Assembly (NCBI RefSeq): GCF_026341275.1 | Contig: NZ_JAIFZO010000002.1 | Coordinates: forward strand, 5,734,118 to 5,798,117 | DNA: 64,000 nucleotides | Source of the DNA: Streptomyces ortus | GTDB lineage: Bacteria; Actinomycetota; Actinomycetes; Streptomycetales; Streptomycetaceae | Reading direction: 5' to 3' | In this document: positions 26,767-37,023 of the stretch, piece by piece | Numbering within the stretch: position 1 is the first letter of the stretch | Layout of the letters: each line of letters opens with the position of its first letter | The notes under the pieces: model-generated | What the model was told of the DNA's origin: nothing | The model's input: the letters and a program-made list of their open reading frames with translations, nothing else | Databases searched by the model: none | Program-made: the position numbers and the translations under genes

Positions 26767-27464
26767 CGGCCGGCGCGGAGCGTGCGGCGGCGGACGGCAA
26801 GCCGCTGTCCGACGCCGGGCGGAAGGCGGGCCGGGGCCGCCGCGTCATCCTGTGGCGCCACGGCCAGACGCTGTGGAACGTGGAGCGCCGCTTCCAGGGC
26901 ACCACGGACGTCGAGCTGACCGAGACCGGCGTGGGCCAGGCCCGCCGCGCCGCCCGGCTGCTCGCGTCCCTCAAGCCCGACGCGATCGTCGCCTCCGACC
27001 TGCGGCGGGCGGCGAACACCGCGGCCGAGCTGTCGGCGCTCACCGGCCTCGACGTCACGCACGACGAGGGCCTGCGCGAGACCTACGCGGGCGTCTGGCA
27101 GGGCCTGACGCACAAGGAGATCATCGCGCGCCACGGCGACGAGTACGCGGCCTGGAAGCGCGGCGAGCCCGTGCGCCGGGGCGGCGGCGAACTGGAGACC
27201 GAGGTCGCCGACCGGGCGGCCCCCGTGGTGCTCCGGCACGCCGAGAAGCTGCCCGACGACGGCACGCTCGTGGTCGTCAGCCACGGCGGCACCATCCGCA
27301 CCACCATCGGCCGCCTCCTCGGCCTGGACTCCCAGCACTGGGAGAGCCTCGGCGGGCTCTCCAACTGCTGCTGGTCCGTCCTCGGCGAGGGCGCCCGCGG
27401 CTGGCGCCTCCTGGAGCACAACGCGGGAACGCTGCCGGAGCCGGTGCTCGGCGACGACGACTAG
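26763..27464 (+). CDS. Histidine phosphatase family protein
   Basis: 233 residues with the phosphohistidine motif LWRHGQT at about residues 30-36 (catalytic His in RHG). Other active-site elements are the acid in LRETYAGVWQG and the second histidine in VVSHGGTIRTT. It lacks the length and motifs of glycolytic phosphoglycerate mutase, so it is better called a phosphatase of that superfamily, often annotated as such downstream of rsfS. It is translationally coupled to rsfS through ATGA. Substrate unknown; a sugar-phosphate or nucleotide derivative is likely. Confidence 0.88.
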   Translation: MTAGAERAAADGKPLSDAGRKAGRGRRVILWRHGQTLWNVERRFQGTTDVELTETGVGQARRAARLLASLKPDAIVASDLRRAANTAAELSALTGLDVTHDEGLRETYAGVWQGLTHKEIIARHGDEYAAWKRGEPVRRGGGELETEVADRAAPVVLRHAEKLPDDGTLVVVSHGGTIRTTIGRLLGLDSQHWESLGGLSNCCWSVLGEGARGWRLLEHNAGTLPEPVLGDDD

Positions 27465-27557
27465 AACCTCCGGCCGGCACGCGTGGGTCCGCCCGCGTCC
27501 GCCGGAGGATCCCGTCGGCGCCCCGCGGTCCGGCCCCGGTGCCCCTGGGCACCGGAT

Positions 27558-27587
27558 TTCACTTTCCGGCTGGTCGCAGGCTAAAGT
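27558..27587 (+). promoter_or_regulatory. Promoter of the first tRNA-Ala
   Basis: TTCACT (27558-27563), 18-bp spacer, TAAAGT (27582-27587), 43 nt upstream of the tRNA. This is the least GC-rich stretch of the gap. Confidence 0.5.
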
Positions 27588-27629
27588 TTCTCTTGTTCCG
27601 CCGCCGGGAAAGCGGCCGGAACAGCGCAA

Positions 27630-27702
27630 GGGGCTATAGCTCAGTTGGTAGAGCGCCTGCATGGCATGCAGGAGGTCAGGAGTTCAATTCTCCTTAGCTC
27701 CA
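27630..27702 (+). tRNA. tRNA-Ala (anticodon GGC)
   Basis: 73 nt, full cloverleaf: acceptor GGGGCTA / TAGCTCC with discriminator A, D stem GCTC/GAGC, anticodon stem CCTGC/GCAGG with loop ATGGCAT (anticodon GGC at 27663-27665), T stem AGGAG/CTCCT with loop TTCAATT. CCA is not encoded. The acceptor pair has one G-T (GGGGCTA/TAGCTCC). It is identical to the tRNA at 28431. Confidence 0.97.
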
Positions 27703-27711
27703 CAGATAGAT

Positions 27712-27745
27712 GATCCCGTCCCCGTCAGGGGGCGGGATCTTTCGT
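27712..27745 (+). terminator. Terminator after first tRNA-Ala
   Basis: GATCCCGTCCCC (27712-27723) pairs with GGGGGCGGGATC (27728-27739), one G-T pair, GTCA loop, followed by TTTCGTT. Confidence 0.85.
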
Positions 27746-27883
27746 TGACCTGTCTTCCCCGCGTGTTGAGTCACTTGGGCCTCCCCAGGCGTATATCTCT
27801 TCGGACGCACTACTCGTCCGCACGTTTGCGCTGGCCGCGACCACCGGCGCGGGTGCCGTGTCCGGACTGGTACGAAGGCGTCG

Positions 27884-27913
27884 CTGACCGTCCTGCTCCG
27901 GCCGTGGCAGAAT
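27884..27913 (+). promoter_or_regulatory. Candidate promoter for the small zinc-ribbon genes
   Basis: CTGACC (27884-27889), 18-bp spacer, CAGAAT (27908-27913), about 44 nt before ATG 27957. Confidence 0.4.
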
Positions 27914-27956
27914 CAAACGGCCGGAAGGGGGCGCGACCCGACGGGAGGGAGTGGCG

Positions 27957-28082
27957 ATGCCTGCGAGCATCCTCGGGGAGGTCGACGACCTTTCCCGCTG
28001 TACGGCCCTCGTCGCTCAAGTCCCCGGCGACAACGGAGGAGTTCCCTACGTGTGCACGGCCTGCGGCCACAGCTGGAGCTGA
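27957..28082 (+). CDS. 41-residue zinc-ribbon peptide
   Basis: A short frame MPASILGEVDDLSRCTALVA...VPYVCTACGHSWS. The C-terminal CTACGHSWS looks like one half of a zinc ribbon, with C15 upstream. A GGGAGGGAG ribosome site precedes the ATG, and the stop is 3 nt before the next start, so the two small genes form a tight pair. The codon bias is Streptomyces-like. It could be an independent small protein or a conserved upstream ORF. No function assigned. Confidence 0.6.
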   Translation: MPASILGEVDDLSRCTALVAQVPGDNGGVPYVCTACGHSWS

Positions 28083-28085
28083 TCG

Positions 28086-28319
28086 ATGGGTGCGCACAGG
28101 CGAAAGTGCGATTGGTGCGGCAGTGGTACGCCGATCGTCCGCGACATGGAACCGGTCAACCACGACTACCAGTACTGGTGCGAGGAATGCGCGCGGGCGC
28201 TGATCATAAAAGGCGACCCCATCGAGACGTACCGCGAGCTGGAGGGTGAGCCGATCTACGGCCGGCTCCTCGACGAGCACTGCACGCTCAAGCGCTTCTA
28301 CTCCTTCGCCACGGCCTGA
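28086..28319 (+). CDS. 77-residue conserved zinc-ribbon protein
   Basis: Two CxxC pairs, CDWCG near residue 8 and CEECA near residue 32, should bind one zinc ion. The remainder is a short alpha/beta tail (IETYRELEGEPIYGRLLDEHCTLKRFYSF). It directly follows the 41-residue gene and lies between two identical tRNA-Ala genes. Small zinc ribbons of this kind are common in actinobacteria, with nucleic-acid or protein-binding roles proposed. I do not recognise a named family. Confidence 0.8.
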   Translation: MGAHRRKCDWCGSGTPIVRDMEPVNHDYQYWCEECARALIIKGDPIETYRELEGEPIYGRLLDEHCTLKRFYSFATA

Positions 28320-28363
28320 TCCGGCCGGGGTGTCCCCGGCCCGGACCGCGGCCGGGAAACGAT

Positions 28364-28392
28364 TTGGTGGTGCGCCGGGGGACCGGTAATGT
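28364..28392 (+). promoter_or_regulatory. Promoter of the second tRNA-Ala
   Basis: TTGGTG (28364-28369), 17-bp spacer, TAATGT (28387-28392), 38 nt upstream of the tRNA. Confidence 0.45.
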
Positions 28393-28430
28393 TGGCGTCG
28401 CCGCCGGGGAGACCCGGTGGGACACCGCGA

Positions 28431-28503
28431 GGGGCTATAGCTCAGTTGGTAGAGCGCCTGCATGGCATGCAGGAGGTCAGGAGTTCAATTCTCCTTAGCT
28501 CCA
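28431..28503 (+). tRNA. tRNA-Ala (anticodon GGC), second copy
   Basis: Identical in all 73 positions to the tRNA at 27630, with its own upstream promoter-like sequence and its own downstream hairpin. CCA is not encoded. Confidence 0.97.
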
Positions 28504-28510
28504 CAGCAAT

Positions 28511-28546
28511 CGAAGCGGGCCATCCGATCAGGATGGCCCCGCTTCG
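28511..28546 (+). terminator. Terminator after second tRNA-Ala
   Basis: CGAAGCGGGCCATCC pairs with GGATGGCCCCGCTTCG (one bulged base) around GATCA. It may also stop the convergent operon ending at 28632. Confidence 0.8.
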
Positions 28547-28631
28547 TCGTGTCATGACGTCCCTGAGCGGCGGCGTACCGACGTGTGCGGTGCGGCGGCC
28601 CGGGATGCCGGGCCGCCGGTGGGCCGGATCG

Positions 28632-30254
28632 TCAGCGACCGCGGCCGAGCGCGCGACGGCCGCCCCCGCCGCCCTCGCGCACGGCGGGCAGGTTCTGTCG
28701 GGGGGCCGCTCCGCGGGTGTCCTCCTCCAGGCGCAGGGCGAGCGCCGGGCAGCGTCGTACCGCCCGCAGTGCCTTCGCCTCCGCGTACCGGGGCACGCCC
28801 GCCTGCGCGACCGTCGGGAAGCCGTCGGCGCCCAGCTGGAAGACCTCCGGGAGGATGTCCGCGCACAGGCCGTGCCCGCGGCAGAGCGTCCAGTCGACGT
28901 AGATCTTCTGACGGCTGGGACCCTGCTCCTCCTCGGGCTGCCCGCCCGGGATGCCGGTGGGCTGCTGACCGCCCTCGAAGAGCGGCAGGACGCCCTCCAC
29001 GGGCCGTCCGCAGCCGTTGCCGAGGACATGGGCGGCCAGGTCGTCGGTGAAGGCCTTGATGGTCGACTCGAGGAACATCGCGGAGCCGTCCGGGTGCGAG
29101 CACGCGCCGCGCCGCTTCACGGCATTGGCGACCTGCTTGAGCGCCTCCAGGGCGGCCGGACCGCCGCCGTTGAGGATGTCCTCCATGCCGCGGGCCGCGG
29201 CCGGCAGTCCGAGGTAGCAGGGGCCGCACTGGCCGGCGCTCTCCTCGGCCAGCCACTGCGCCACGCGCAGCGACTCGCCCAGCGGACAGGTGTTCATGCT
29301 GATCGGCAGGATCGCGCCGGCGCCGAGGGCGCCGCCCACCGCGTCCAGGGAGTTGCGCGAGACGATCGCCTCGTTGACCGTCGCGGAGTCCAGCCACTTG
29401 CCGTGGTAACCGCCGGTCAGCACCCCCTGCGGGACGGGCGGGGCACCGGCCAGCTGCAGGATGTAGCGCAGCGGCACACCGGTCGGGGCCTCGATCACCA
29501 TGGGCCGGGCGACCGCCCCGGAGACGGTGAGCATCACGGTGCCCGGCTCGTCGTACAGGCCGGTGTTCCCGTAGCGCTCGGCGCCGATGCGGGCGGCGAT
29601 CGCCAGCTGGGCGAAGGTCTCGGCGTTCGACAGGAGTGTGGGAGCGCCGCCGACGCCGTTCTGCGAGGCGCTGGTCTTGCGGCCCGGCGGGATGGCGGGG
29701 CCGCCGTCGATGGAGCGGACCAGCGAGGCGGCCGCTCCGGTCACCATCCGCACCGGGTTGCGCTGCACCCGCGCGCGGATGGTCGCGTTGCGCCGGTTGG
29801 TCAGACCGCGCTCGGAGAGCGCCGCCTCCATCGACCGCTGGGTGGATTCACGTGTCACTCCTATGACGAGGGTGCGCGCGCCCAGGGCTTCGGCGACCAG
29901 CAGGGCACCGTCCAGGATCAGGTGCGGGGCACGGTTGATCATCACCGTGTCCTTGCGGCAGGCGGGCTCGTCCTCGCTGCCGTTGACGACCACCACGGGC
30001 CGTACGCCCCGGCGGATCGCCGCCTCGGCGACCGACCGGAGTTTCTTGTGGAACGGGAAGCCGGCGCCGCCGCGGCCCTTCAGGTTGATCCGTTCGGAGA
30101 GCTGCGCGAGCTGCTCTCCGCCCATGGGCTCAAGCGGCCCGTGCACCTTCAGGTGCATGGGCAGGTCGAGTCTCTCGACGAGATCGAATCCGGAGGTGAG
30201 CTGGGGAAGGCCCACCACTCGGACTTCGGGGACGTCGGGAAGGGCCTCGTTCAC
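28632..30254 (-). CDS. NuoF-like flavoprotein fused to a ferredoxin domain
   Basis: 540 residues. The N-terminal ~400 residues resemble the NADH/FMN-binding subunit of complex I: LKGRGGAGFPFHKKL (FMN), VNGSEDEPACRKD (NADH region), then an SLBB-like part. In the iron-sulfur region ESAGQCGPCYLG the first cysteine of the usual S-C-G-x-C-x-x-C is alanine, with two cysteines plus a distal one (RGACSHPDG) kept. The C-terminal part (about 445-510) is a separate ferredoxin domain: C-x2-H-x2-C (LCRGHGLCADI) and later RRCPALAL, the actinobacterial 3Fe-4S pattern. GTG 30254 follows GGAGG and shares one base with the upstream stop (TAGTG), so it is coupled to the membrane gene. The likely role is to pass electrons from NAD(P)H to that protein; this is inference. 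Confidence 0.85.
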   Translation of the reverse strand: MNEALPDVPEVRVVGLPQLTSGFDLVERLDLPMHLKVHGPLEPMGGEQLAQLSERINLKGRGGAGFPFHKKLRSVAEAAIRRGVRPVVVVNGSEDEPACRKDTVMINRAPHLILDGALLVAEALGARTLVIGVTRESTQRSMEAALSERGLTNRRNATIRARVQRNPVRMVTGAAASLVRSIDGGPAIPPGRKTSASQNGVGGAPTLLSNAETFAQLAIAARIGAERYGNTGLYDEPGTVMLTVSGAVARPMVIEAPTGVPLRYILQLAGAPPVPQGVLTGGYHGKWLDSATVNEAIVSRNSLDAVGGALGAGAILPISMNTCPLGESLRVAQWLAEESAGQCGPCYLGLPAAARGMEDILNGGGPAALEALKQVANAVKRRGACSHPDGSAMFLESTIKAFTDDLAAHVLGNGCGRPVEGVLPLFEGGQQPTGIPGGQPEEEQGPSRQKIYVDWTLCRGHGLCADILPEVFQLGADGFPTVAQAGVPRYAEAKALRAVRRCPALALRLEEDTRGAAPRQNLPAVREGGGGGRRALGRGR

Positions 30255-31555
30255 TAAAAGCCTCCGGAAGGCGCGTTCCAGGGTTCGCCGTTGCTCGGTG
30301 CCTCGTAGGAACCGGGCAGCGTTTCAGTGGCGGGACCGCTGTTGTACGTGTCATTCGGGTTGTACGTACCGAGGGGGTCGTTCGTCTCACCGGTGTTGTA
30401 CAAGTCACTCCCGCCGTACGAGGCGCCCGGCGGGGGAGTGTCGTACGACACGGGAGTGAAGGTGCCCGTGTCGTAGTTGGGGCCGTCGGTGCGCGGCGGG
30501 GCCTCGTAGAGCGGCGGCGAGGGGGCCGGCCAGCGGGGGCCGGTGATGTCGTCGGTGCGGGGCATCGCCTGCGTGGGCTGCATGTCCAGCGGGACCTGCA
30601 TGGGCCGGGTCGGGTCGACGGCCAGCGGGTCCTGCGCGCGCGGGCTGGACGTGGCCCGGTAGGCGGCCGCGAAGCCGCCGGTGTCGGTGAGCGACCCGGT
30701 GTCGGTGAAGGACCCGGTGTCCGGGAAGCCGGCGCGCTGGGGGGAGGCGTTGCGCTGCTGGGGGACCGGCTGGTCGGGGAAGCCGGGCCGGCCGCCGCCT
30801 CGCGGAGCCTCGCGGGTGGCCTCCTGGGCACGGCGCGCCGGGGGCTCCTCGCGGAAGCCCCTGTTGTTGCCGTTGTCGAGCAGGGTCAGGACGCGCTTGG
30901 CGAACTTCCGCTTGAACGACAGGGGGGCCGCACGCAGGGCCAGCGCTCCCATGACGGCGACCAGGGCGAGGCTGTAGAGGATCACGAAGACCGGCTTCGC
31001 CTCGCGGCCCGCGAACAGGCCGTGGACCAGGGCCGCGCACCAGGCGGGGTAGGCCAGCATGTGCACCGCGCGCCAGCGGGCGGCGACCTCCGCGGGGGAC
31101 GCGAACCTGCTGCGCAGCGCGCCGGTGAGAGCGGTGAAGATCATCAGGAGGCCGGCCAGGGAACCGAATCCGATGAGCTGGCCGGTGCCGGTGACACCCA
31201 GGCCGAAGGGGACGAAGACCGCGATCGCGGAGACGTGGTCGAGGACGAGCTTGACCGTGACGTGCAGCACCAGGAAGCCGACCGAACCGACCGCGGTCGT
31301 CCGGTGCACGGCCTGGGCTGTCAGGCGCTGGCGGGTGTTGAGGAAGACCCGGTCGGTGGCGACGAGTCCCCACAGGACCGAGCAGGTCAGCGCCACCAGG
31401 GACAGCACGCCGGCGCCGAAGTTGACGAAGTCGCGGAACGCGTCACCTCCGACCACGACGCTGACGGGTATGAGCAGCAGAACGGCAGCCATCACTCCGC
31501 CCTGGACCGAGCGACTCGGCCGGGAGAGCGTGCTGTTGTTGCGGCGAGAGTTCAT
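30254..31555 (-). CDS. Haem-type (ferric reductase-like) membrane protein with long C-terminal tail
   Basis: 433 residues. About six transmembrane helices occupy residues 18-205. Four histidines stand in or next to helices: QAVHRTT, LVLHVTVK, RAVHMLAY and ALVHGLF. That is a two-pair layout suited to binding two haems, as in cytochrome b561 or ferric-reductase domains. The remaining ~210 residues form a Pro/Gly/Thr-rich, disordered cytosolic tail with small repeats (TDTGSF, TDTGSL, TDTGGF; YNTG, YNPN, YNSG). It overlaps the flavoprotein gene by one base. The pair looks like a cytosol-to-membrane electron path; the final acceptor (ferric iron, quinone or an outer protein) is unknown. Confidence 0.8.
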   Translation of the reverse strand: MNSRRNNSTLSRPSRSVQGGVMAAVLLLIPVSVVVGGDAFRDFVNFGAGVLSLVALTCSVLWGLVATDRVFLNTRQRLTAQAVHRTTAVGSVGFLVLHVTVKLVLDHVSAIAVFVPFGLGVTGTGQLIGFGSLAGLLMIFTALTGALRSRFASPAEVAARWRAVHMLAYPAWCAALVHGLFAGREAKPVFVILYSLALVAVMGALALRAAPLSFKRKFAKRVLTLLDNGNNRGFREEPPARRAQEATREAPRGGGRPGFPDQPVPQQRNASPQRAGFPDTGSFTDTGSLTDTGGFAAAYRATSSPRAQDPLAVDPTRPMQVPLDMQPTQAMPRTDDITGPRWPAPSPPLYEAPPRTDGPNYDTGTFTPVSYDTPPPGASYGGSDLYNTGETNDPLGTYNPNDTYNSGPATETLPGSYEAPSNGEPWNAPSGGF

Positions 31556-31803
31556 GGGGCAACTCCGAAAGTTCGGGAAAGCGGTCCCGCTGCCGCACTC
31601 TAGGTCCAGCCATACCGATGAGTACGAGGTTTGAGTTATATCGCTGTTATCAAAGGGTGGCGAGGGAAGTGTGATGTCCCTTAGCGGCCCTTACGCGAAG
31701 TAACCTCTGACCTTTGTCCGGCGGTTGCCGGTGCGGCGCGGGGAGCGACACTCAGTGCCGGAGCGTAGCCGAAAGCGCGTCGCGCCCCGCTCGGCCGCTG
31801 CGG

Positions 31804-31809
31804 TACCCT
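31804..31809 (+). promoter_or_regulatory. -10 box for the leuS leader transcript
   Basis: TACCCT ends 6 nt before ATG 31816 of the leader peptide, so the leader peptide is probably translated from a leaderless 5' end. No clear -35 is seen. Confidence 0.5.
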
Positions 31810-31815
31810 GACGCC

Positions 31816-31854
31816 ATGCGTGCCGTACGCCTTCTGCTTAGTGAGCCGCGCTGA
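31816..31854 (+). CDS. leuS leader peptide (MRAVRLLLSEPR)
   Basis: Twelve codons with three consecutive leucine codons, CTT CTG CTT (31831-31839). CTT is rare in such GC-rich genomes. The stop TGA falls at 31852-31854, followed by base-paired segments and a terminator. This is the classic layout for attenuation by ribosome stalling on leucine codons when charged tRNA-Leu is short, placed in front of the leucyl-tRNA synthetase gene. The arrangement is seen in the sequence; regulation is inferred. To my memory, candidate attenuators of this type have been described for actinobacterial amino-acid genes. Confidence 0.8.
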   Translation: MRAVRLLLSEPR

Positions 31855-31923
31855 TCACACCCGGTCGTCGGAAATCCGCGACCGGCATCGGCGCGGCGCC
31901 CCCTCCTGTGCGAGGGGTTTTTT
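31845..31923 (+). promoter_or_regulatory. leuS transcription attenuator (mutually arranged stems plus terminator)
   Basis: GCCGCGC (31845-31851) pairs with GCGCGGC (31891-31897) and encloses the hairpin CCGGTCG (31861-31867) / CGACCGG (31879-31885). Next comes the terminator CCCCTC (31900-31905) / GAGGGG (31912-31917) with six T residues at 31918-31923, the only such T run in the window. The first strand lies within the last leader codons, so a ribosome stalled at the Leu codons versus one at the stop would expose different strands. Confidence 0.8.
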
Positions 31924-31970
31924 CATTTCCTGAGCCGCTGGCAGAGACGATCGATGGAGCTTTGAGGATC

Positions 31971-34846
<2,876 letters not shown>

Positions 34847-34853
<7 letters not shown>

Positions 34854-34927
34854 GGCGTAGGGCGTAGGGCGTAGGGCGTAGGGCGTAGGTACGGAGCATC
34901 GGTGTCGTAGGTACGGAGCATCGGTGT
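34847..34927 (+). repeat. Tandem repeats across and after the leuS stop
   Basis: Six copies of GGCGTAG (34847-34888); the first supplies the leuS stop TAG. Two copies of GTACGGAGCATCGGTGT (34889-34905 and 34911-34927, period 22) follow directly. This is a small VNTR-like block. Confidence 0.9.
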
Positions 34928-34995
34928 GAGGTAGGTGACGACCGGGCGGCGGTCGTCGGCGCGGGTCGGTGCGCCGCTCGGGGTCTTCCCCTACG

Positions 34996-35037
34996 GGCAG
35001 GTTGAGGGTTCTGCTGGAACCCTCAACCTGCCTTTTC
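34996..35037 (+). terminator. leuS terminator
   Basis: A perfect 16-bp stem, GGCAGGTTGAGGGTTC (34996-35011) with GAACCCTCAACCTGCC (35017-35032), 5-base loop, then TTTTCCG. Confidence 0.93.
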
Positions 35038-35091
35038 CGTTTACGGTGAAAGAGCCCGCACGCACTGGACGCAGCACCCGAGAGGACCGTC

Positions 35092-35937
35092 ATGGAAGCC
35101 GTGGTCGCCATCGTGGCGGTGATCTTCTTGCTGTTCGTGGCACTGGGCGTGTACGCCACGGTGAAGGTGGTCGGCGCCGCGAAGCGGGGCGTGGACCGCA
35201 CCGTCGCACAGGCCCGCCGCACGGTGGAGGACTCCACCCTCAAGGCGAAGACCTTCGCCCAGCCGGGATCCCTGGGGCAGCTCGCCCAGCTGCGTCTCTC
35301 GCTGCGCACGTCGATGCGGGCCACCCAGGAGGCGCTGCAGGCGGGCGTGGGCGAGGACGGGTCGCTGAAGGAGTCGATGGCGCTCTTCGACCGCCTCAGC
35401 GCGCACGGCCATGAGCTGGACGGCGAGTTGAAGCGGCTGGAGCGCGAACCGGACAGGGCGCGCCTCGCCGAGCGGCTGCCCGCGCTGCGGGAGCGCACCG
35501 AGCAGATCACGAAATCCGCCGACGCGCTGCGCTGGGCGGCGCGCGACCGCGCCCAGCGTTTCGGCGGCGACGACCTGGAGTCGCTGAGCACACAGATCGA
35601 CATGGAGGCGGGCGCGCTACGGCACTGGACGACGGAGCCGTCGCCCACCGGGACGAACGGTTCGCCGACCGGGTCCGCCACCGGGTCCGGGTCCGCGACC
35701 GGGTCCGGGTCCGCGACCGGGTCCGCGACCGGTTCGTCTTCTCGGCCGGGCGCAGAGCCGTCCTCGTCGGCGCCGCCGTGGCCGGAGGCGCCGAGTGCCG
35801 CCGCCGACCAGCAGACCTGGCCGGACAACCCCGATGCGCGCAGGGCCGAGGAGCCCACCAGGGCGGCGATCGACGCGCCCAGGCAGCGGGCCGCCTACCC
35901 TTGGGAGAAGAAGCCCCGCCCCGAGAGCACGACTTGA
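35092..35937 (+). CDS. Membrane-anchored coiled-coil protein
   Basis: 281 residues. An N-terminal transmembrane helix (residues 3-26, AVVAIVAVIFLLFVALGVYATV) is followed by a long charged helical region (about 30-180) with heptad-like patterns (LFDRLSAHGHELDGELKRLE, LPALRERTEQITK). A Gly/Ser/Thr-rich tail has repeats of SATGSG (about 195-215), and the end is Pro-rich. It has a good start with GAGAGGACC upstream. No enzymatic motif is visible. It is a conserved type of actinobacterial membrane-tethered protein of unknown function, sitting alone between leuS and degV. Confidence 0.8.
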   Translation: MEAVVAIVAVIFLLFVALGVYATVKVVGAAKRGVDRTVAQARRTVEDSTLKAKTFAQPGSLGQLAQLRLSLRTSMRATQEALQAGVGEDGSLKESMALFDRLSAHGHELDGELKRLEREPDRARLAERLPALRERTEQITKSADALRWAARDRAQRFGGDDLESLSTQIDMEAGALRHWTTEPSPTGTNGSPTGSATGSGSATGSGSATGSATGSSSRPGAEPSSSAPPWPEAPSAAADQQTWPDNPDARRAEEPTRAAIDAPRQRAAYPWEKKPRPESTT

Positions 35938-36009
35938 TACCGCCGGTCCGGCAGGGGGCGCCAGGGGCCGGGCTGCCCTCCACGTCCACCGACAGGTAAC
36001 CTCCAGCTC

Positions 36010-36855
36010 ATGTCCCGCCATGTCGCGATCGTCACCGATTCAACGGCCTACCTGCCGCCCCGGACGATGGAGCGCCACGGCATCACCGCGGTGCCCCTGA
36101 CCGTGGTCCTCGGCGACCAGGCACTCGAAGAGGGCACCGAGATCTCGGCCCGCTCCCTGGCCCTGGCCCTGCAGAAGCGGCGGTCCGTCACGACCTCCCG
36201 GCCCAGCCCTGAGGTCTTCGCCCGGACCTACCGCCGCGTCGCCGAGTCCGGCGCCCCCGGCATCGTCTCGCTCCATCTGTCCTCCGAGTTCTCCGGCACC
36301 TATGACGCGGCGGTCCTCGCCGCCCGCGAGGCTCCCGTGCCCGTCCGTGTCGTGGACACCGGCATGGTCGCGATGGCCCTCGGCTTCTGCGCGCTTGCCG
36401 CCGCCGAGTCCGCGGAGGCGGGCGGCACGGTCGACGAGGCGGTCACGGCGGCGGAGAAGCGGGCCGCAGGCACCTACGCCTACTTCTACGTCGACACCCT
36501 CGACTATCTCCGCCGGGGCGGCCGGATCGGGGCGGCGCAGGCGTTGCTCGGCTCCGCGCTGGCCGTCAAACCGCTGCTCGAACTGGACGGCGGGCGCATC
36601 GAGCTGCGGGAGAAGGTGCGCACCGCCACCAAGGCGATCGCCCGCCTCGAAGAGATCGTGGCCGACCGGGCGGGGAGCGCCCAGGTCGACATCGCCGTCC
36701 ACCATCTCGCCGCCCCCGACCGCGCCTCGGCACTCGCGGAGCGGCTGAGGGTACGGGTTCCAGGGCTGGCCGACCTGCATGTGAGCGAGGTCGGAGCGGT
36801 GATCGGGGCGCACACGGGGCCGGGGTTGCTGGGGGCGGTCGTGTCGCCCCGGTGA
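36010..36855 (+). CDS. DegV family fatty-acid-binding protein
   Basis: 281 residues: HVAIVTDSTAYLPPRTM at the N-terminus, the TSRPSPEVFARTY segment (binding-site Ser/Thr), VSLHLSSEFSGTYDAA, and DTLDYLRRGGRIGAAQALLGSALAVKPLL. These are the fatty-acid-pocket motifs of DegV/FakB proteins. Family members present fatty acids to a FakA kinase; no fakA is visible in this window. The start ATG at 36010 follows a weak site. It is probably in its own unit, ahead of comEA. Confidence 0.92.
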   Translation: MSRHVAIVTDSTAYLPPRTMERHGITAVPLTVVLGDQALEEGTEISARSLALALQKRRSVTTSRPSPEVFARTYRRVAESGAPGIVSLHLSSEFSGTYDAAVLAAREAPVPVRVVDTGMVAMALGFCALAAAESAEAGGTVDEAVTAAEKRAAGTYAYFYVDTLDYLRRGGRIGAAQALLGSALAVKPLLELDGGRIELREKVRTATKAIARLEEIVADRAGSAQVDIAVHHLAAPDRASALAERLRVRVPGLADLHVSEVGAVIGAHTGPGLLGAVVSPR

Positions 36856-37023
36856 GGGGTGGTCTTCGGCATGCCAGTGCGCCTGTGGGCCTGTGCGCCT
36901 GCATGCCTGCATGCCTGCACGCAGGCACCCCGGCGAGTGGCGGAGTTATCCACAACCGGGTGGTAATCCCCGGGAATTGAGCAAGATCATCGCGGATGCG
37001 GTGTCGTGCCCGATTCTCGTGAC

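Noticed and set aside
27466..27629. Possible prophage or integration site at the tRNA-Ala genes
   Set aside because: No integrase, no partial tRNA copy and no change of base composition; only two intact tRNA genes.
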